Below are positions 1 to 8,068 of a stretch of DNA of 42,376 nucleotides, one piece after another. How positions within the stretch are numbered: the stretch's first letter is position 1; each line of letters begins with the position of its first letter. The position numbers and the translations under genes are program-made. The notes under the pieces are model-generated. The model was given only the letters and a program-made list of their open reading frames with translations, had not been told where the DNA came from and did not search any database. Source of the stretch: Pseudomonas sp. GM50. GTDB lineage: Bacteria; Pseudomonadota; Gammaproteobacteria; Pseudomonadales; Pseudomonadaceae. The stretch is from contig NZ_AKJK01000144.1 in the NCBI RefSeq assembly GCF_000282375.1, positions 1 through 42,376 on the forward strand. Reading direction: 5' to 3'.

Positions 1-1483
1 GGCGGCTGCCATAACTCATGTCCTGCCACTGGCGAACCATACCCAGTACACCGTTATTCAGAATGACGATCTTCACCGGCAAACCGTATTGCAGGCAGGT
101 CGACAGCTCCTGAATGTTCATCTGGATGCTGCCCTCGCCCGTTACGCAGGCGACGTCGTCATCCGGGAAGCTCAGCTTGATGCCCATGGCCGCCGGAAAA
201 CCGAAGCCCATGGTGCCCAGGCCACCGGAATTGATCCAGCGGTTTGGCTTGTTGAACGTGTAGTACTGAGCGGCGAACATTTGGTGCTGACCCACGTCGG
301 AGGTCACAAAGGCGTCGCCCTTGGTCACTTCGCACAGGGTTTCGATCACGGTCTGTGGCTTGATGACGCTGCCGTCGCCCTTGTCGTAAGGGAACAGGCC
401 ACGGTCACCGCGCCACTCATCGACTTGCTTCCACCAGCTGGCAACGGACTCCTTGTTCGGGGTCTCGCCGATTTCCTTGAGGATCGCGACCATTTCGGTC
501 AGGACACTCTCGACCGGACCGACGATAGGCACGTCTGCCTTGATGGTCTTGGAGATCGAAGCCGGGTCGATGTCGATGTGAATGATCTTGGCATTCGGAC
601 AGAACTTGGCCGGGCCGTTGATCACGCGATCGTCGAAACGTGCGCCGACTGCAAGGATGACATCGGCATGGTGCATCGCCAGGTTGGCGGTGTAGCTGCC
701 GTGCATGCCGAGCATGCCAATGAACTGACGGTCGGTGCCAGGGTAGGCACCCAGGCCCATCAGGGTATTGGTCACTGGCAGGTTGAGCATCTTTGCCAGT
801 TCGGTCAGCGGCGCGGAGCCACCACCGAGAATCACCCCGCCGCCTGCATAAAGCACAGGACGCTTGGCCGCCAGGAGCATTTCGGCTGCCTTGCGGATTT
901 GCCCGGAGTGACCGCGAACGGCCGGGCTGTAGGAACGCAGCTTGGCTTTTTTCGGGAAGATGTATTCGAACTTCTCGGCCGGGTTGGTCATGTCTTTCGG
1001 GATATCGACAACGACCGGACCAGGACGACCGGATTGCGCCAGGTAGAACGCCTTCTTCATGACTTCCGGGATTTCCGACGCATGCTTGATCATGAAGCTG
1101 TGCTTCACGATCGGCCGGGAGATACCAATCATGTCGGTTTCCTGGAATGCGTCGGTGCCTACCATGGTGCTAGGCACCTGGCCGGAAATGATCACCATCG
1201 GAATGGAGTCCATGTAGGCCGTGGCAATACCGGTGATGGCGTTGGTTGCGCCCGGACCGGAAGTCACCAGTACCACGCCGGCTTTACCGGTGGCACGGGC
1301 ATAACCGTCGGCCATATGGGTCGCAGCCTGCTCGTGACGAACCAGGATGTGGGTCACTTCCGGTTCTTTGAACAGGGCATCGTAGACATGAAGAAGAGCA
1401 CCGCCCGGGTACCCGTAGATATATTTGACGCCTTCGTCACGCAAAAAGCGGACGAGCATCTCACCGCCAGATAAAAGCTCCAC
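1..1483 (-). CDS. ilvI: Acetolactate synthase large subunit (5' part; gene runs off the left edge)
   Basis: Catalytic subunit of acetohydroxyacid synthase, the ThDP-dependent enzyme that makes 2-acetolactate or 2-aceto-2-hydroxybutyrate for valine, leucine and isoleucine synthesis. About 494 codons are present; the C-terminal end lies beyond position 1. The N-terminal ThDP-binding domain is clear: YGYPGGALLHVYDALF near residues 23-38, the expected catalytic Glu about residue 51 in RHEQAA, then GRPGPVVVDIPKD. The start is GTG at 1483, preceded by an AGAGGTGA Shine-Dalgarno; the protein begins VELLSGGEM. No in-frame ATG competes. In Pseudomonas ilvI is followed by ilvH and ilvC, which would lie to the left, outside the window. 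Identification is firm; the assignment to isozyme III rests on the usual Pseudomonas gene content. Confidence 0.95.
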   Translation of the reverse strand, partial: MELLSGGEMLVRFLRDEGVKYIYGYPGGALLHVYDALFKEPEVTHILVRHEQAATHMADGYARATGKAGVVLVTSGPGATNAITGIATAYMDSIPMVIISGQVPSTMVGTDAFQETDMIGISRPIVKHSFMIKHASEIPEVMKKAFYLAQSGRPGPVVVDIPKDMTNPAEKFEYIFPKKAKLRSYSPAVRGHSGQIRKAAEMLLAAKRPVLYAGGGVILGGGSAPLTELAKMLNLPVTNTLMGLGAYPGTDRQFIGMLGMHGSYTANLAMHHADVILAVGARFDDRVINGPAKFCPNAKIIHIDIDPASISKTIKADVPIVGPVESVLTEMVAILKEIGETPNKESVASWWKQVDEWRGDRGLFPYDKGDGSVIKPQTVIETLCEVTKGDAFVTSDVGQHQMFAAQYYTFNKPNRWINSGGLGTMGFGFPAAMGIKLSFPDDDVACVTGEGSIQMNIQELSTCLQYGLPVKIVILNNGVLGMVRQWQDMSYGSR

Positions 1484-1582
1484 GTTGTTCACCTCTAAAA
1501 CGCCAGAATACCGTCCACATACATGAGGACGGGTCTTAATAGGTTTACTTCTCGGCAGAGCATGAGCGACGGTGGTCGCCGA

Positions 1583-1699
1583 CTACGTCAGCACTGACTG
1601 AGCAAGTATTGGGAACGTCCCAAGTGTTGCGGGCCTTTCCCACCCAGCGCGAGGTAACGCGTTGCGGGTGTAACAGGTCGGCGCGGATGTGCGCCTCAT
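1583..1699 (-). CDS. Possible leader peptide (uORF) upstream of ilvI
   Basis: A 38-codon frame with ATG at 1699 and TAG at 1583 lies inside the predicted ilvI leader, ending 100 nt before the ilvI start. Its second half reads ATLGTFPILAQSVLT, with several Leu/Ile/Val codons but no run of them, so it is not a classic attenuator peptide. The Shine-Dalgarno is weak. It could be a chance frame in a G+C-rich leader. Confidence 0.2.
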   Translation of the reverse strand: MRRTSAPTCYTRNALPRAGWERPATLGTFPILAQSVLT

Positions 1700-1749
1700 G
1701 ATCTACCGAGTGGGTCTGCTTCTGGCAGTCCCTCTACAGCGGACTTTGG

Positions 1750-1778
1750 ATTCTTCTGTTTCGCCCATCGCAAGTCAA
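1750..1778 (-). promoter_or_regulatory. Candidate sigma-70 promoter of ilvI with a ~260-nt leader
   Basis: On the minus strand TTGACT (1778-1773) is followed, after 17 nt, by AAGAAT (1755-1750), a 5/6 and 4/6 match to the sigma-70 boxes. Transcription would start near 1743, leaving about 260 nt before the ilvI GTG. The leader holds a 38-codon reading frame (1699-1583) and a 6-bp hairpin at 1532-1511 just before the ribosome-binding site. I see no GC stem followed by a U-run that would be a plain attenuator. The rest of the gap up to 1883 shows nothing else I can name. Confidence 0.4.
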
Positions 1779-1883
1779 GCCGTCAATGTGCTTTATTCGA
1801 ACTAAGCGCATGAGAACGCAAGAAAAAACCTTTAAACCGCAACTGTGTTAGCTTCGATTGCGCACCCATGACAAGGAAATGGC

Positions 1884-2306
1884 ATGCGAACGTTCTTCTT
1901 CACCGCCGGCTTGCTGATCAGCCTGAGCCCTTTGTGCATGGCGGGTCAGATCTATAAATGGGTCGATGCCCAGGGCGTCACTCATTTCGATGCGCAACCA
2001 CCCCCAGGCCAGGAGCCCACCCTCGTGGTGACGCCCGCCCCGCCCGTCGGCAAACCGAGCGCGCCGCCGCGCAGCAACGTCATAGGCGATCAACGGGCTA
2101 TCGACAACAAAGTGAAAAAGCAGGTCGCCGAGCAGCAAGACCAGCTAAAAGTATTCTGCGAACAGGCCCGAACGAACCTGGCTCAACTGCAGAATAATCC
2201 GCGACTACGGGAGGATGTCGAGGGTGAGATGCGCCGCCTGACCGACCAACAACGTCAGGAGCGCATCACCGAAGCACAGAAACAGATTGCGAAAAACTGC
2301 CAATAG
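1884..2306 (+). CDS. DUF4124 domain-containing secreted protein
   Basis: A 140-residue protein of unknown function. The N-terminus is a signal peptide (basic start, hydrophobic FFFTAGLLISLSPL, likely cleavage after CMA at about residue 20). It is followed by the DUF4124 signature QIYKWVDAQGVTHFDAQPP, a short beta-rich unit found at the N-terminus of many Pseudomonas envelope proteins. The rest is a proline-rich linker (about 40-60) and a Gln/Arg-rich, probably alpha-helical tail that may form a coiled coil. ATG at 1884 has AAGGA 8 nt upstream. It stands alone and converges with yqcC (6-nt gap). The family is confident; no function is known to me. Confidence 0.8.
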   Translation: MRTFFFTAGLLISLSPLCMAGQIYKWVDAQGVTHFDAQPPPGQEPTLVVTPAPPVGKPSAPPRSNVIGDQRAIDNKVKKQVAEQQDQLKVFCEQARTNLAQLQNNPRLREDVEGEMRRLTDQQRQERITEAQKQIAKNCQ

Positions 2307-2312
2307 AAGGAG

Positions 2313-2648
2313 TCAGCGGGAGGCGGTGATCAACAGATCGAACTCTTTGAGCAAGACCTGAAGCTGCCGGTCCTTGCCCTGGACGTTGCGGGCGGCGAAG
2401 ACCATTTCGGCCATCTCCTGAATACCCGACGCGTTCGGCAAGGGCAGATCCTGCTCCAGGATCGCTTTCATGCGCGGCAGGAAAATCCATTGCAGCCATT
2501 GCTCGAAATCCAGCGTATCCACCGAAAATGGCTCGACACTGGATAGCGCGTCAGCAGACGGCGCGACTTCGTCCCACCAGCCCTGGACACGCAGTTCGCG
2601 CTCGATCAACAGCAACTGCTCGGCAATCTTCGGGAAGCGTGCATCCAT
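2313..2648 (-). CDS. yqcC: YqcC family protein (DUF446)
   Basis: A small cytosolic protein of 111 residues from ATG 2648 (a GTG one codon upstream at 2651 is also possible). It matches the YqcC family: an N-terminal helix (ARFPKIAEQLLLIERELR), the central EPFSVDTLDFEQWLQWIFLPRMK segment split around residues 40-62, then LPNASGIQEMAEMVF. The family has a solved all-helical fold in other bacteria but no clear biochemical role. It overlaps the lpoP stop by one base (TGATG), so it is almost certainly the third, translationally coupled gene of mrcB-lpoP-yqcC. Whether it has a cell-wall role is only suggested by that context. Confidence 0.85.
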   Translation of the reverse strand: MDARFPKIAEQLLLIERELRVQGWWDEVAPSADALSSVEPFSVDTLDFEQWLQWIFLPRMKAILEQDLPLPNASGIQEMAEMVFAARNVQGKDRQLQVLLKEFDLLITASR

Positions 2649-3379
2649 CACAGCGAGACCTTGGCCTTCTGACGAGCCAACGCTGCACCGGCGGAGTCAC
2701 CCTGCTTCTCACGAGCCTGGGCGATCAATTCCCACAGGCTGGCCTGAAGGGCCGGACGACCACTGGCGAACGTCAAACCACGACGAGCGAATTGCTCGGC
2801 CTGTGCCGCATCGCCTTGGGCCATACGCACCTGGGCCAGGCGATAAAGCACTTGCGGCTCACGCGGCGCGACACGTTGGGCGCGTTCCAGACTCGAAGAC
2901 GCACCATTAAGGTCGCCGCTGGCCTGTTGCTGCTGGGCAGTGGTCAACAACGCCAGGACCGGGCCGTCCAGTTGCTCATCGGCAGACAGGCCGCCGGAAC
3001 TCGAAGGAATCCCGCTCGGCGTCGACGGCATGCTGTAGCTGCCCTGATTGATCGGTGCAGACTGAACCGGCGAGGTATCGATCGGCCCCGGAGTGATCGG
3101 GCCTGGGGTAATCGGCGAAGTGCTGATCGGCGCCGAGGAAACCGCGCCACCACCCGGTACCATCACGACAACGCCAGTGTCACCTTGCGGGATCGCCTGA
3201 GTCTGGGCTTGTGCAGGACGTTTTACCGTCGTCTGACGGTAACCGCCATTCGCCTGTATCCGTTCACTGTTCGAAACGGCGCTGCCGGCATCCACAACCG
3301 GAATTGAACCACGCTGTACGGTGGAGCAGCCGCTGAGCAAAGCCACGACGGTCACCGCTGGAATCAACCACTTGTTCAC
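2648..3379 (-). CDS. lpoP: TPR lipoprotein, probable PBP1b activator LpoP
   Basis: A 243-residue outer-membrane lipoprotein. The lipobox LLSGC puts the lipidated cysteine at residue 18. A low-complexity Pro/Ser/Thr/Gly linker (about 55-130, with repeated ITPGPI/TSPI-type units) leads to a C-terminal tetratricopeptide-repeat domain (about 135-243, e.g. QVLYRLAQVRMAQGDAAQAE). The GTG start at 3379 has a GAAGAGGG ribosome-binding site. It lies 16 nt downstream of mrcB on the same strand. In P. aeruginosa the lipoprotein encoded beside the PBP1b gene, LpoP, is a TPR protein that activates PBP1b from the outer membrane; architecture and position fit. The long flexible linker suits a protein that must reach through the periplasm. 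The name is inferred from position and domain layout. Confidence 0.75.
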   Translation of the reverse strand: MNKWLIPAVTVVALLSGCSTVQRGSIPVVDAGSAVSNSERIQANGGYRQTTVKRPAQAQTQAIPQGDTGVVVMVPGGGAVSSAPISTSPITPGPITPGPIDTSPVQSAPINQGSYSMPSTPSGIPSSSGGLSADEQLDGPVLALLTTAQQQQASGDLNGASSSLERAQRVAPREPQVLYRLAQVRMAQGDAAQAEQFARRGLTFASGRPALQASLWELIAQAREKQGDSAGAALARQKAKVSL

Positions 3380-3395
3380 TTGAAACCCTCTTCGC

Positions 3396-5714
3396 TTAAT
3401 TCATCCAGCCCTTGACCCAATCCATCACCGATTCAGCAGGGCTTTCGCCACCGCAAGCAGCACCGGGAGGCGGTTCGCTGCCGCGAATATACGGCATCTG
3501 CACCGCGCCTGGGCAGCTGCCTTCAGAACCTTGCCCGGTCCGCGAATCGACCCAGGCCTGAACAATGTTGTCCGGCTGCGGCATGTCCAGCGGCAGCGGA
3601 TCGGCCTTGCGCATGAAACTGGTCCAGACCTGCAACGCACCGGTGGCACCGGTGAACGGCGTCTTGCCGTTATCATCGCGCCCCAGCCAGACCACTGCCA
3701 GCAGATCCTGACTGAAACCGGCGAACCAGCTGTCCCGCGAATCGTTACTGGTACCGGTCTTGCCGGCCAGGGTCAGGGTTTTTGGTAACACGTTGTAAAC
3801 CGAACTGCCCGTACCTTCACGCATGACCCGTTGCATGGCGCTCTGGATCAGGTAAATGGACGCCGGATCGAATTGCTGCTGAATCTGGAACGGATAACGC
3901 TTGAGCGGTTCGCCCTCGGCAGTCAGCACGCTGCGAATCCCGCGCATCGGCGTATTGAACCCACCATTGGCGAGCGTCTGGTACATGGTCGCCACTTCGA
4001 TCGGGGTCATACCGCCGGCACCCAGCAACATCGACGGGAACGCCGGGAATTCCCGCGTCACACCCAGGCGCGCCAGGGTCTTCAAGACATTCGGTACGCC
4101 CACCGCCAAGCCAAGGCGCGCGGTCGACAGGTTGTAGGAATGCGCCAACCCTTGATACAGGAACACCGTACCGTGGGAACGGCGATCATAGTTCTGCGGT
4201 TTCCAGACCTGACCGTCCGCGCCTTTGACCGAGAAGTAGTCGTCCGACAGCCAACTGGTCAGCGTGTACTGGCTCGGCTTCTCAAGGGCTGTCAGATAAA
4301 CCGCAGGTTTGATCAACGAGCCGATCGGTCGTACCGCGTCCAGCGCCCGGTTGAAGCCGGCAAAACTCGCCTGACGACTACCGATCATGGCCTGGACTTC
4401 GCCGGTTTCCGGGTTGGTCACGACCATGGCCGCCTCAACCTCATCGGAACCCTTGCGCCCGGACAGACGCTTGAACGTGTCATTGACCGATGCTTCGGCC
4501 TTCATCTGCAGGATCGGGTCGAAACTGGTGAAGATCCGCAGACCTTCTTCGGTCAAGTCTTCGTCGCGGTAGTCTTCGCGCAACTGACGTTTAACCAGGT
4601 CGAGGAAGCCCGGGAACGAGCTGTCGGCCAACTTGCCGCGAGTGGTCACACCCAGTGGCATTTTCTTCGCCGCCTCAACCTGCTCGGCGCTGGCAACGCC
4701 TTGTTCCGCTAGAACATCGAGCACCAGATTGCGCCGTTCCAGCGCCCGCTCCGGATTGCGACGCGGGTTGTAATAGGATGGCCCCTTGACCATACCCACC
4801 AGCAAAGCGACTTGATGCAGTTTCAGCTCGGACAATGGCTGCCCGAAGAAGAATTGGCTGGCCAGGCCGAAACCGTGCACCGCGCGCTGACCATCCTGGC
4901 CGACGAACACTTCATTGAGGTAAGCCTCAAGAATTTCGCGCTTGTCGTAATGCAATTCAAGCAACAACGCCATCATGGCTTCGGTGAGCTTACGGGTCAG
5001 GCTGCGTTCGCTGGTGAGGTAGAAGTTCTTGACCAACTGTTGCGTCAGTGTACTGCCGCCCTGGGTCATCTTGCCGCCCGAGGTGTTGACGTAGATGGCT
5101 CGGGCAATCGACTTCGGCGACACGCCCCAGTGGCTGTAGAAATCCCGGTCTTCTACGGCAACCAGGGTTTCGAGCAGGTACGGCGGAACCTGATCGATCT
5201 TGATCAGGATGCGGTCTTCAAGGTTTTTCGGGTAAATCCCGCCGATCAGCAGCGGCTCCAGTCGCACCACAGAAAGCTTCGAACCGTTGGTCGCCGAGAG
5301 CTCGGCCACATAATCGCCGGAGAACCGCACGCGCACGGGCTGAGCCGTCTCCATGCCTTCATAGAACTGGAAGCCCCGGGTATTCAAGTCGACGGTATTG
5401 CCATTGACCGCCGCCGCACCGGGGCCGTTGCTGACGGCTTCGCGTCGGTAGCCCAAGGCATCGAGCTCGGTGAGGAAGTCTTCCTTGCTCAGCTTTTGGC
5501 CAGTGAACAGTTCAAGCGGGCGCGCGTACACCTTGGCCGGAATGGTCCAGCGCTTGCCGGAGAACTTCTCCTGGACCACTGCGTCGAGGTAAACCGCGAA
5601 CCCGGCAAGCACCACAAGGCCGACCAGGCTGAGTTTAAGGGCCCAGCCCAGCCAGGGGCGCATGCCTCTGGAAGGTGGTTTTTTTGGGGTGCGGGGGGAT
5701 CGAGTTCGAGTCAT
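3396..5714 (-). CDS. mrcB: Penicillin-binding protein 1B (bifunctional peptidoglycan synthase)
   Basis: Class A PBP that polymerises glycan strands from lipid II and cross-links them. The 772 residues hold a short basic cytoplasmic tail, one membrane anchor (about 23-43), a UB2H-like region that in relatives docks the lipoprotein activator (about 60-150), the GT51 glycosyltransferase (catalytic Glu about 188 in VAVEDRDFYSHWG; second motif GGSTLTQQLVKN about 219-230), and a transpeptidase with SLIK (Ser466, Lys469), SYN (526-528) and KTG (652-654). All catalytic motifs are intact and the length is normal. It heads the operon mrcB-lpoP-yqcC and is divergent from the APH/ATPase gene, with a 118-nt gap between the start codons. 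Confidence 0.96.
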   Translation of the reverse strand: MTRTRSPRTPKKPPSRGMRPWLGWALKLSLVGLVVLAGFAVYLDAVVQEKFSGKRWTIPAKVYARPLELFTGQKLSKEDFLTELDALGYRREAVSNGPGAAAVNGNTVDLNTRGFQFYEGMETAQPVRVRFSGDYVAELSATNGSKLSVVRLEPLLIGGIYPKNLEDRILIKIDQVPPYLLETLVAVEDRDFYSHWGVSPKSIARAIYVNTSGGKMTQGGSTLTQQLVKNFYLTSERSLTRKLTEAMMALLLELHYDKREILEAYLNEVFVGQDGQRAVHGFGLASQFFFGQPLSELKLHQVALLVGMVKGPSYYNPRRNPERALERRNLVLDVLAEQGVASAEQVEAAKKMPLGVTTRGKLADSSFPGFLDLVKRQLREDYRDEDLTEEGLRIFTSFDPILQMKAEASVNDTFKRLSGRKGSDEVEAAMVVTNPETGEVQAMIGSRQASFAGFNRALDAVRPIGSLIKPAVYLTALEKPSQYTLTSWLSDDYFSVKGADGQVWKPQNYDRRSHGTVFLYQGLAHSYNLSTARLGLAVGVPNVLKTLARLGVTREFPAFPSMLLGAGGMTPIEVATMYQTLANGGFNTPMRGIRSVLTAEGEPLKRYPFQIQQQFDPASIYLIQSAMQRVMREGTGSSVYNVLPKTLTLAGKTGTSNDSRDSWFAGFSQDLLAVVWLGRDDNGKTPFTGATGALQVWTSFMRKADPLPLDMPQPDNIVQAWVDSRTGQGSEGSCPGAVQMPYIRGSEPPPGAACGGESPAESVMDWVKGWMN

Positions 5715-5832
5715 GGCGGCGGATTATACGCACTTTATTCATACTCAACAGAAGCCCGCCGAGGTTTGCGTCGGGCGGACTTGCGGCCATAATGGCGGCC
5801 TTGAAATTTCCCCAGACTCTGAAGGATCGCCT

Positions 5833-7389
5833 GTGAGCCAGTCCCTGATCGCTGCCCTGCAAAACCCGGCCCTCTACCCGCATCCCGTAGAAGGGTTCCA
5901 GGTCATCGAGACCCATATTTCCTGGGTGCTGCTCACCGGCCCCTATGCTTATAAAGTGAAGAAGCCAGTGAATTTCGGTTTCCTCGATTTCACCAGCCTC
6001 CAGGCGCGCGAGCATTTCTGCGCTGAAGAGCTGCGCCTGAACCAACGCCTGACCCATGATTTGTATCTTGAAGTGTTACCGATTACTGGCAGCGCCGAGG
6101 CGCCACAACTGGGTGGCGAGGGCCCGGTTGTCGATTACGCCCTGAAAATGCGTCAGTTCCCACAAAGCCAATTGCTCAGCACCTTGCAAGCCAACGGCGA
6201 ATTGACCACCACGCACATCGACGAGATGGCCGCGCAGATCGCCCAATTCCACCTCAGTGCGCCGAAAGTGCCTGCCGAACACGAAGCCGGCACGCCGGAC
6301 AGCGTGATGGCACCGGTACGGCAGAACTTCGAACAGATCCGCCCGTTCCTCAGCGATAAGGCCGACCTGCTGCAACTCGATGCATTGCAAGCCTGGGCCG
6401 AAAGCAGCTTCGAACGCCTCAAGCCACTGTTCGCCCAGCGCAAGGCCGACGGTTTCATTCGTGAATGCCACGGTGACATTCACTTGGGCAACGCTACCGT
6501 GATCGACGGCAACGTGGTGATCTTCGACTGCATCGAGTTCAACGAACCGTTCCGCTTCACTGACGTTTACGCCGACACCGGCTTCCTGGCCATGGACCTG
6601 GAAGACCGTGGCCTCAAGAGCCTGGCCCGCCGTTTCATCAGCCAATACCTGGAGCTGACCGGCGACTATCAGGGCCTGGAGCTACTGAACTTCTATAAAG
6701 CCTACCGCGCACTGGTTCGCGCCAAGGTCAGCCTGTTCAGCATGCCCGCCGAGGCCGATCCGGTGCAGCGCGCCACTACTCTGCGTCAGTACCGCAACTA
6801 CGCCAACCTGGCGGAAAGCTACAGCACCATTCCTTCGCGCTTCCTGGCAATTACCCACGGTATTTCCGCCGTCGGCAAGAGTCACGTGGCCATGCGCCTG
6901 GTGGAAGCCCTTGGCGCCATTCGCCTGCGTTCCGACGTCGAGCGCAAGCGTATGTTCGGCGAGCAAACCGTACCGAACGACCCGCAGGCCGGCATTTATA
7001 GTGCTGACGCCAGCGCTGCCACCTACAGCCGCCTGCATGAAGTTGCCGATGTCATTCTGCGTGCCGGTTTCCCGGTGGTGGTCGATGCCACGTACCTCAA
7101 GCGCGACCAACGCGACGGCGCGGCAAAAATCGCCGAAGCCACGGGTGCGCCGTTCCTCATCCTCGACTGCGAAGCACCGCAAGCGGTGATCGAGAGCTGG
7201 CTGAAGCAACGTCAGGCAGACAATAACGATCCGTCCGACGCTAATCTGGCCGTTATCGCCGCCCAGCAAGCCAGCCGCGAGGCCCTGACGCCTGCAGAAA
7301 TCCTGTGCAGCAAACGCGTCCAGACCAATGAAAGTGGCACGCTCGATACCGTCGTTGCGCAGATTCGCCAACGTCTGCCAGGTCTGTAA
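5833..7389 (+). CDS. Fused aminoglycoside-phosphotransferase-like / P-loop ATPase protein
   Basis: A 518-residue two-domain protein. The N-terminal part resembles APH/choline-kinase-fold phosphotransferases: VLLTGPYAYKVKKPVNFGF near residues 30-48 supplies the ATP-binding Lys region, and CHGDIHLGN (about 212-220) is the catalytic loop. The C-terminal part is an AAA/zeta-like P-loop domain with GISAVGKSHVA (Walker A, about 343-353), LRSDVERKRMFG and VVVDATYLKRDQRD. The start is GTG at 5833 with GAAGGA 8 nt upstream; longer frames back to 5662 would run into the mrcB coding region and lack support. The substrate is unknown; the name does not imply drug resistance. The fusion is conserved next to mrcB in Pseudomonas as far as I recall. 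Confidence 0.85.
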   Translation: MSQSLIAALQNPALYPHPVEGFQVIETHISWVLLTGPYAYKVKKPVNFGFLDFTSLQAREHFCAEELRLNQRLTHDLYLEVLPITGSAEAPQLGGEGPVVDYALKMRQFPQSQLLSTLQANGELTTTHIDEMAAQIAQFHLSAPKVPAEHEAGTPDSVMAPVRQNFEQIRPFLSDKADLLQLDALQAWAESSFERLKPLFAQRKADGFIRECHGDIHLGNATVIDGNVVIFDCIEFNEPFRFTDVYADTGFLAMDLEDRGLKSLARRFISQYLELTGDYQGLELLNFYKAYRALVRAKVSLFSMPAEADPVQRATTLRQYRNYANLAESYSTIPSRFLAITHGISAVGKSHVAMRLVEALGAIRLRSDVERKRMFGEQTVPNDPQAGIYSADASAATYSRLHEVADVILRAGFPVVVDATYLKRDQRDGAAKIAEATGAPFLILDCEAPQAVIESWLKQRQADNNDPSDANLAVIAAQQASREALTPAEILCSKRVQTNESGTLDTVVAQIRQRLPGL

Positions 7390-7392
7390 GAA

Positions 7393-7440
7393 ACTATTTC
7401 AACCGTGAAGCCTTCATCGGCTTCACGGCTGTCAAATAGT
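7393..7440. repeat. Long imperfect hairpin between the APH/ATPase and pentapeptide genes
   Basis: CCGTGAAGCC (7403-7412) and GGCTTCACGG (7419-7428) form a perfect 10-bp stem with a 6-nt loop. Outside it ACTATTT (7393-7399) and AAATAGT (7434-7440) also pair, across a small internal loop. There is no T-run after it, so it is not a canonical terminator. Its right arm overlaps the possible -35 box of the next gene, so it may be an operator, or an mRNA 3'-end structure for the upstream gene. Confidence 0.7.
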
Positions 7441-7454
7441 GGCACTATACTGGC
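7422..7454 (+). promoter_or_regulatory. Promoter of the pentapeptide gene (sigma-70 or sigma-54, ambiguous)
   Basis: TTCACG (7422-7427), 18 nt, then TATACT (7446-7451) is a good sigma-70 arrangement with a strong -10. The same bases also spell TGGCAC-N5-TGGC (7440-7454), with GG and GC in the -24/-12 spacing of sigma-54. The -35 box lies in the right arm of the hairpin at 7403-7428. Sigma-70 is the simpler reading. Confidence 0.4.
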
Positions 7455-7480
7455 GCCATAAAACCATCAGGTGATGTGAC

Positions 7481-7825
7481 ATGAGCCAGCCGAAACTTCT
7501 CGACACCCCGCTTTATGCCTTGCTGCACAAAGACGACATCACAGGCTTTAACAACGAACGCCCGAAAGACGGACCTATCGACATGGTCGGTGGCGACTTC
7601 CGTGGTCTCGATCTGCGTGAACTGAACGCCGACGGCGTCGACTTCACCGATGCCTATTTCCGCTCTGCCGACTTGCGCGGCATCGACTTTCGCAACGCTT
7701 CCCTGGAAGGTGCGAGCCTGGCCCACGCGCAGATCTCCGGCGCCTACTTCCCGCCAGAGCTGAGTGCCGATGAGATTCTGATGTCGATGAATTTCGGTAC
7801 GCGACTGCGTTATCGCACCCGCTAA
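7481..7825 (+). CDS. Pentapeptide repeat-containing protein
   Basis: A small 114-residue cytosolic protein. Residues about 38-86 contain tandem A(D/N)LxX-type pentapeptides: GGDFRGLDLRELNADGVDF, FRSADLRGIDF and ASLEGASLAHA. Such repeats fold into a right-handed quadrilateral beta-helix. With only about eight to nine repeats it is shorter than the Qnr/MfpA gyrase-protecting proteins, so there is no basis to call it a quinolone-resistance protein. The N-terminal 37 residues and C-terminal 28 are non-repeat. ATG 7481 has a modest GGTGATG site. It is a single gene, followed by a terminator-like hairpin at 7843. Function unknown. Confidence 0.85.
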   Translation: MSQPKLLDTPLYALLHKDDITGFNNERPKDGPIDMVGGDFRGLDLRELNADGVDFTDAYFRSADLRGIDFRNASLEGASLAHAQISGAYFPPELSADEILMSMNFGTRLRYRTR

Positions 7826-7842
7826 AAGCGACGTTCTACCAG

Positions 7843-7883
7843 GTCCGGCGCCCCTGCTTTGCGCTGGACTCTGTACTTTTTTT
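7843..7883 (+). terminator. Probable terminator after the pentapeptide gene
   Basis: GTCCGGCGC (7843-7851) pairs with GCGCTGGAC (7861-7869) through one G-T pair, and a run of seven T follows at 7877-7883. The 7-nt space between stem and T-run is longer than usual, which lowers certainty. Confidence 0.5.
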
Positions 7884-8068
7884 CTACCCTGAAACTCAAT
7901 CCTCCGCCCTTCTTCCGACTGCACTCGCAGCATTTTCACGCCCCTTCTTGAGCCTGTTTCTTAGAAGCTTTTGCGTCGAAACCGACCAAACAATCACGCT
8001 TTTCCTACTGATGGCTACACTGCTGAGAGGCTCGCCCACGCACCGTTCGGCTGTCGCAAGGAGGCTTG

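Noticed and set aside
89..1474. A 461-codon open frame on the plus strand, antisense to ilvI
   Set aside because: It is a codon-usage shadow of ilvI; the protein has no recognisable domain and is rich in His/Arg/Gly from reversed codons.
5662..5832. Longer start for the APH/ATPase protein
   Set aside because: The extension overlaps the mrcB start on the other strand, has no family sequence, and GTG 5833 has a good ribosome-binding site.
7481..7825. Pentapeptide protein as a Qnr-type quinolone resistance gene
   Set aside because: Too short and with too few repeats compared with Qnr/MfpA; no dimer module is visible.
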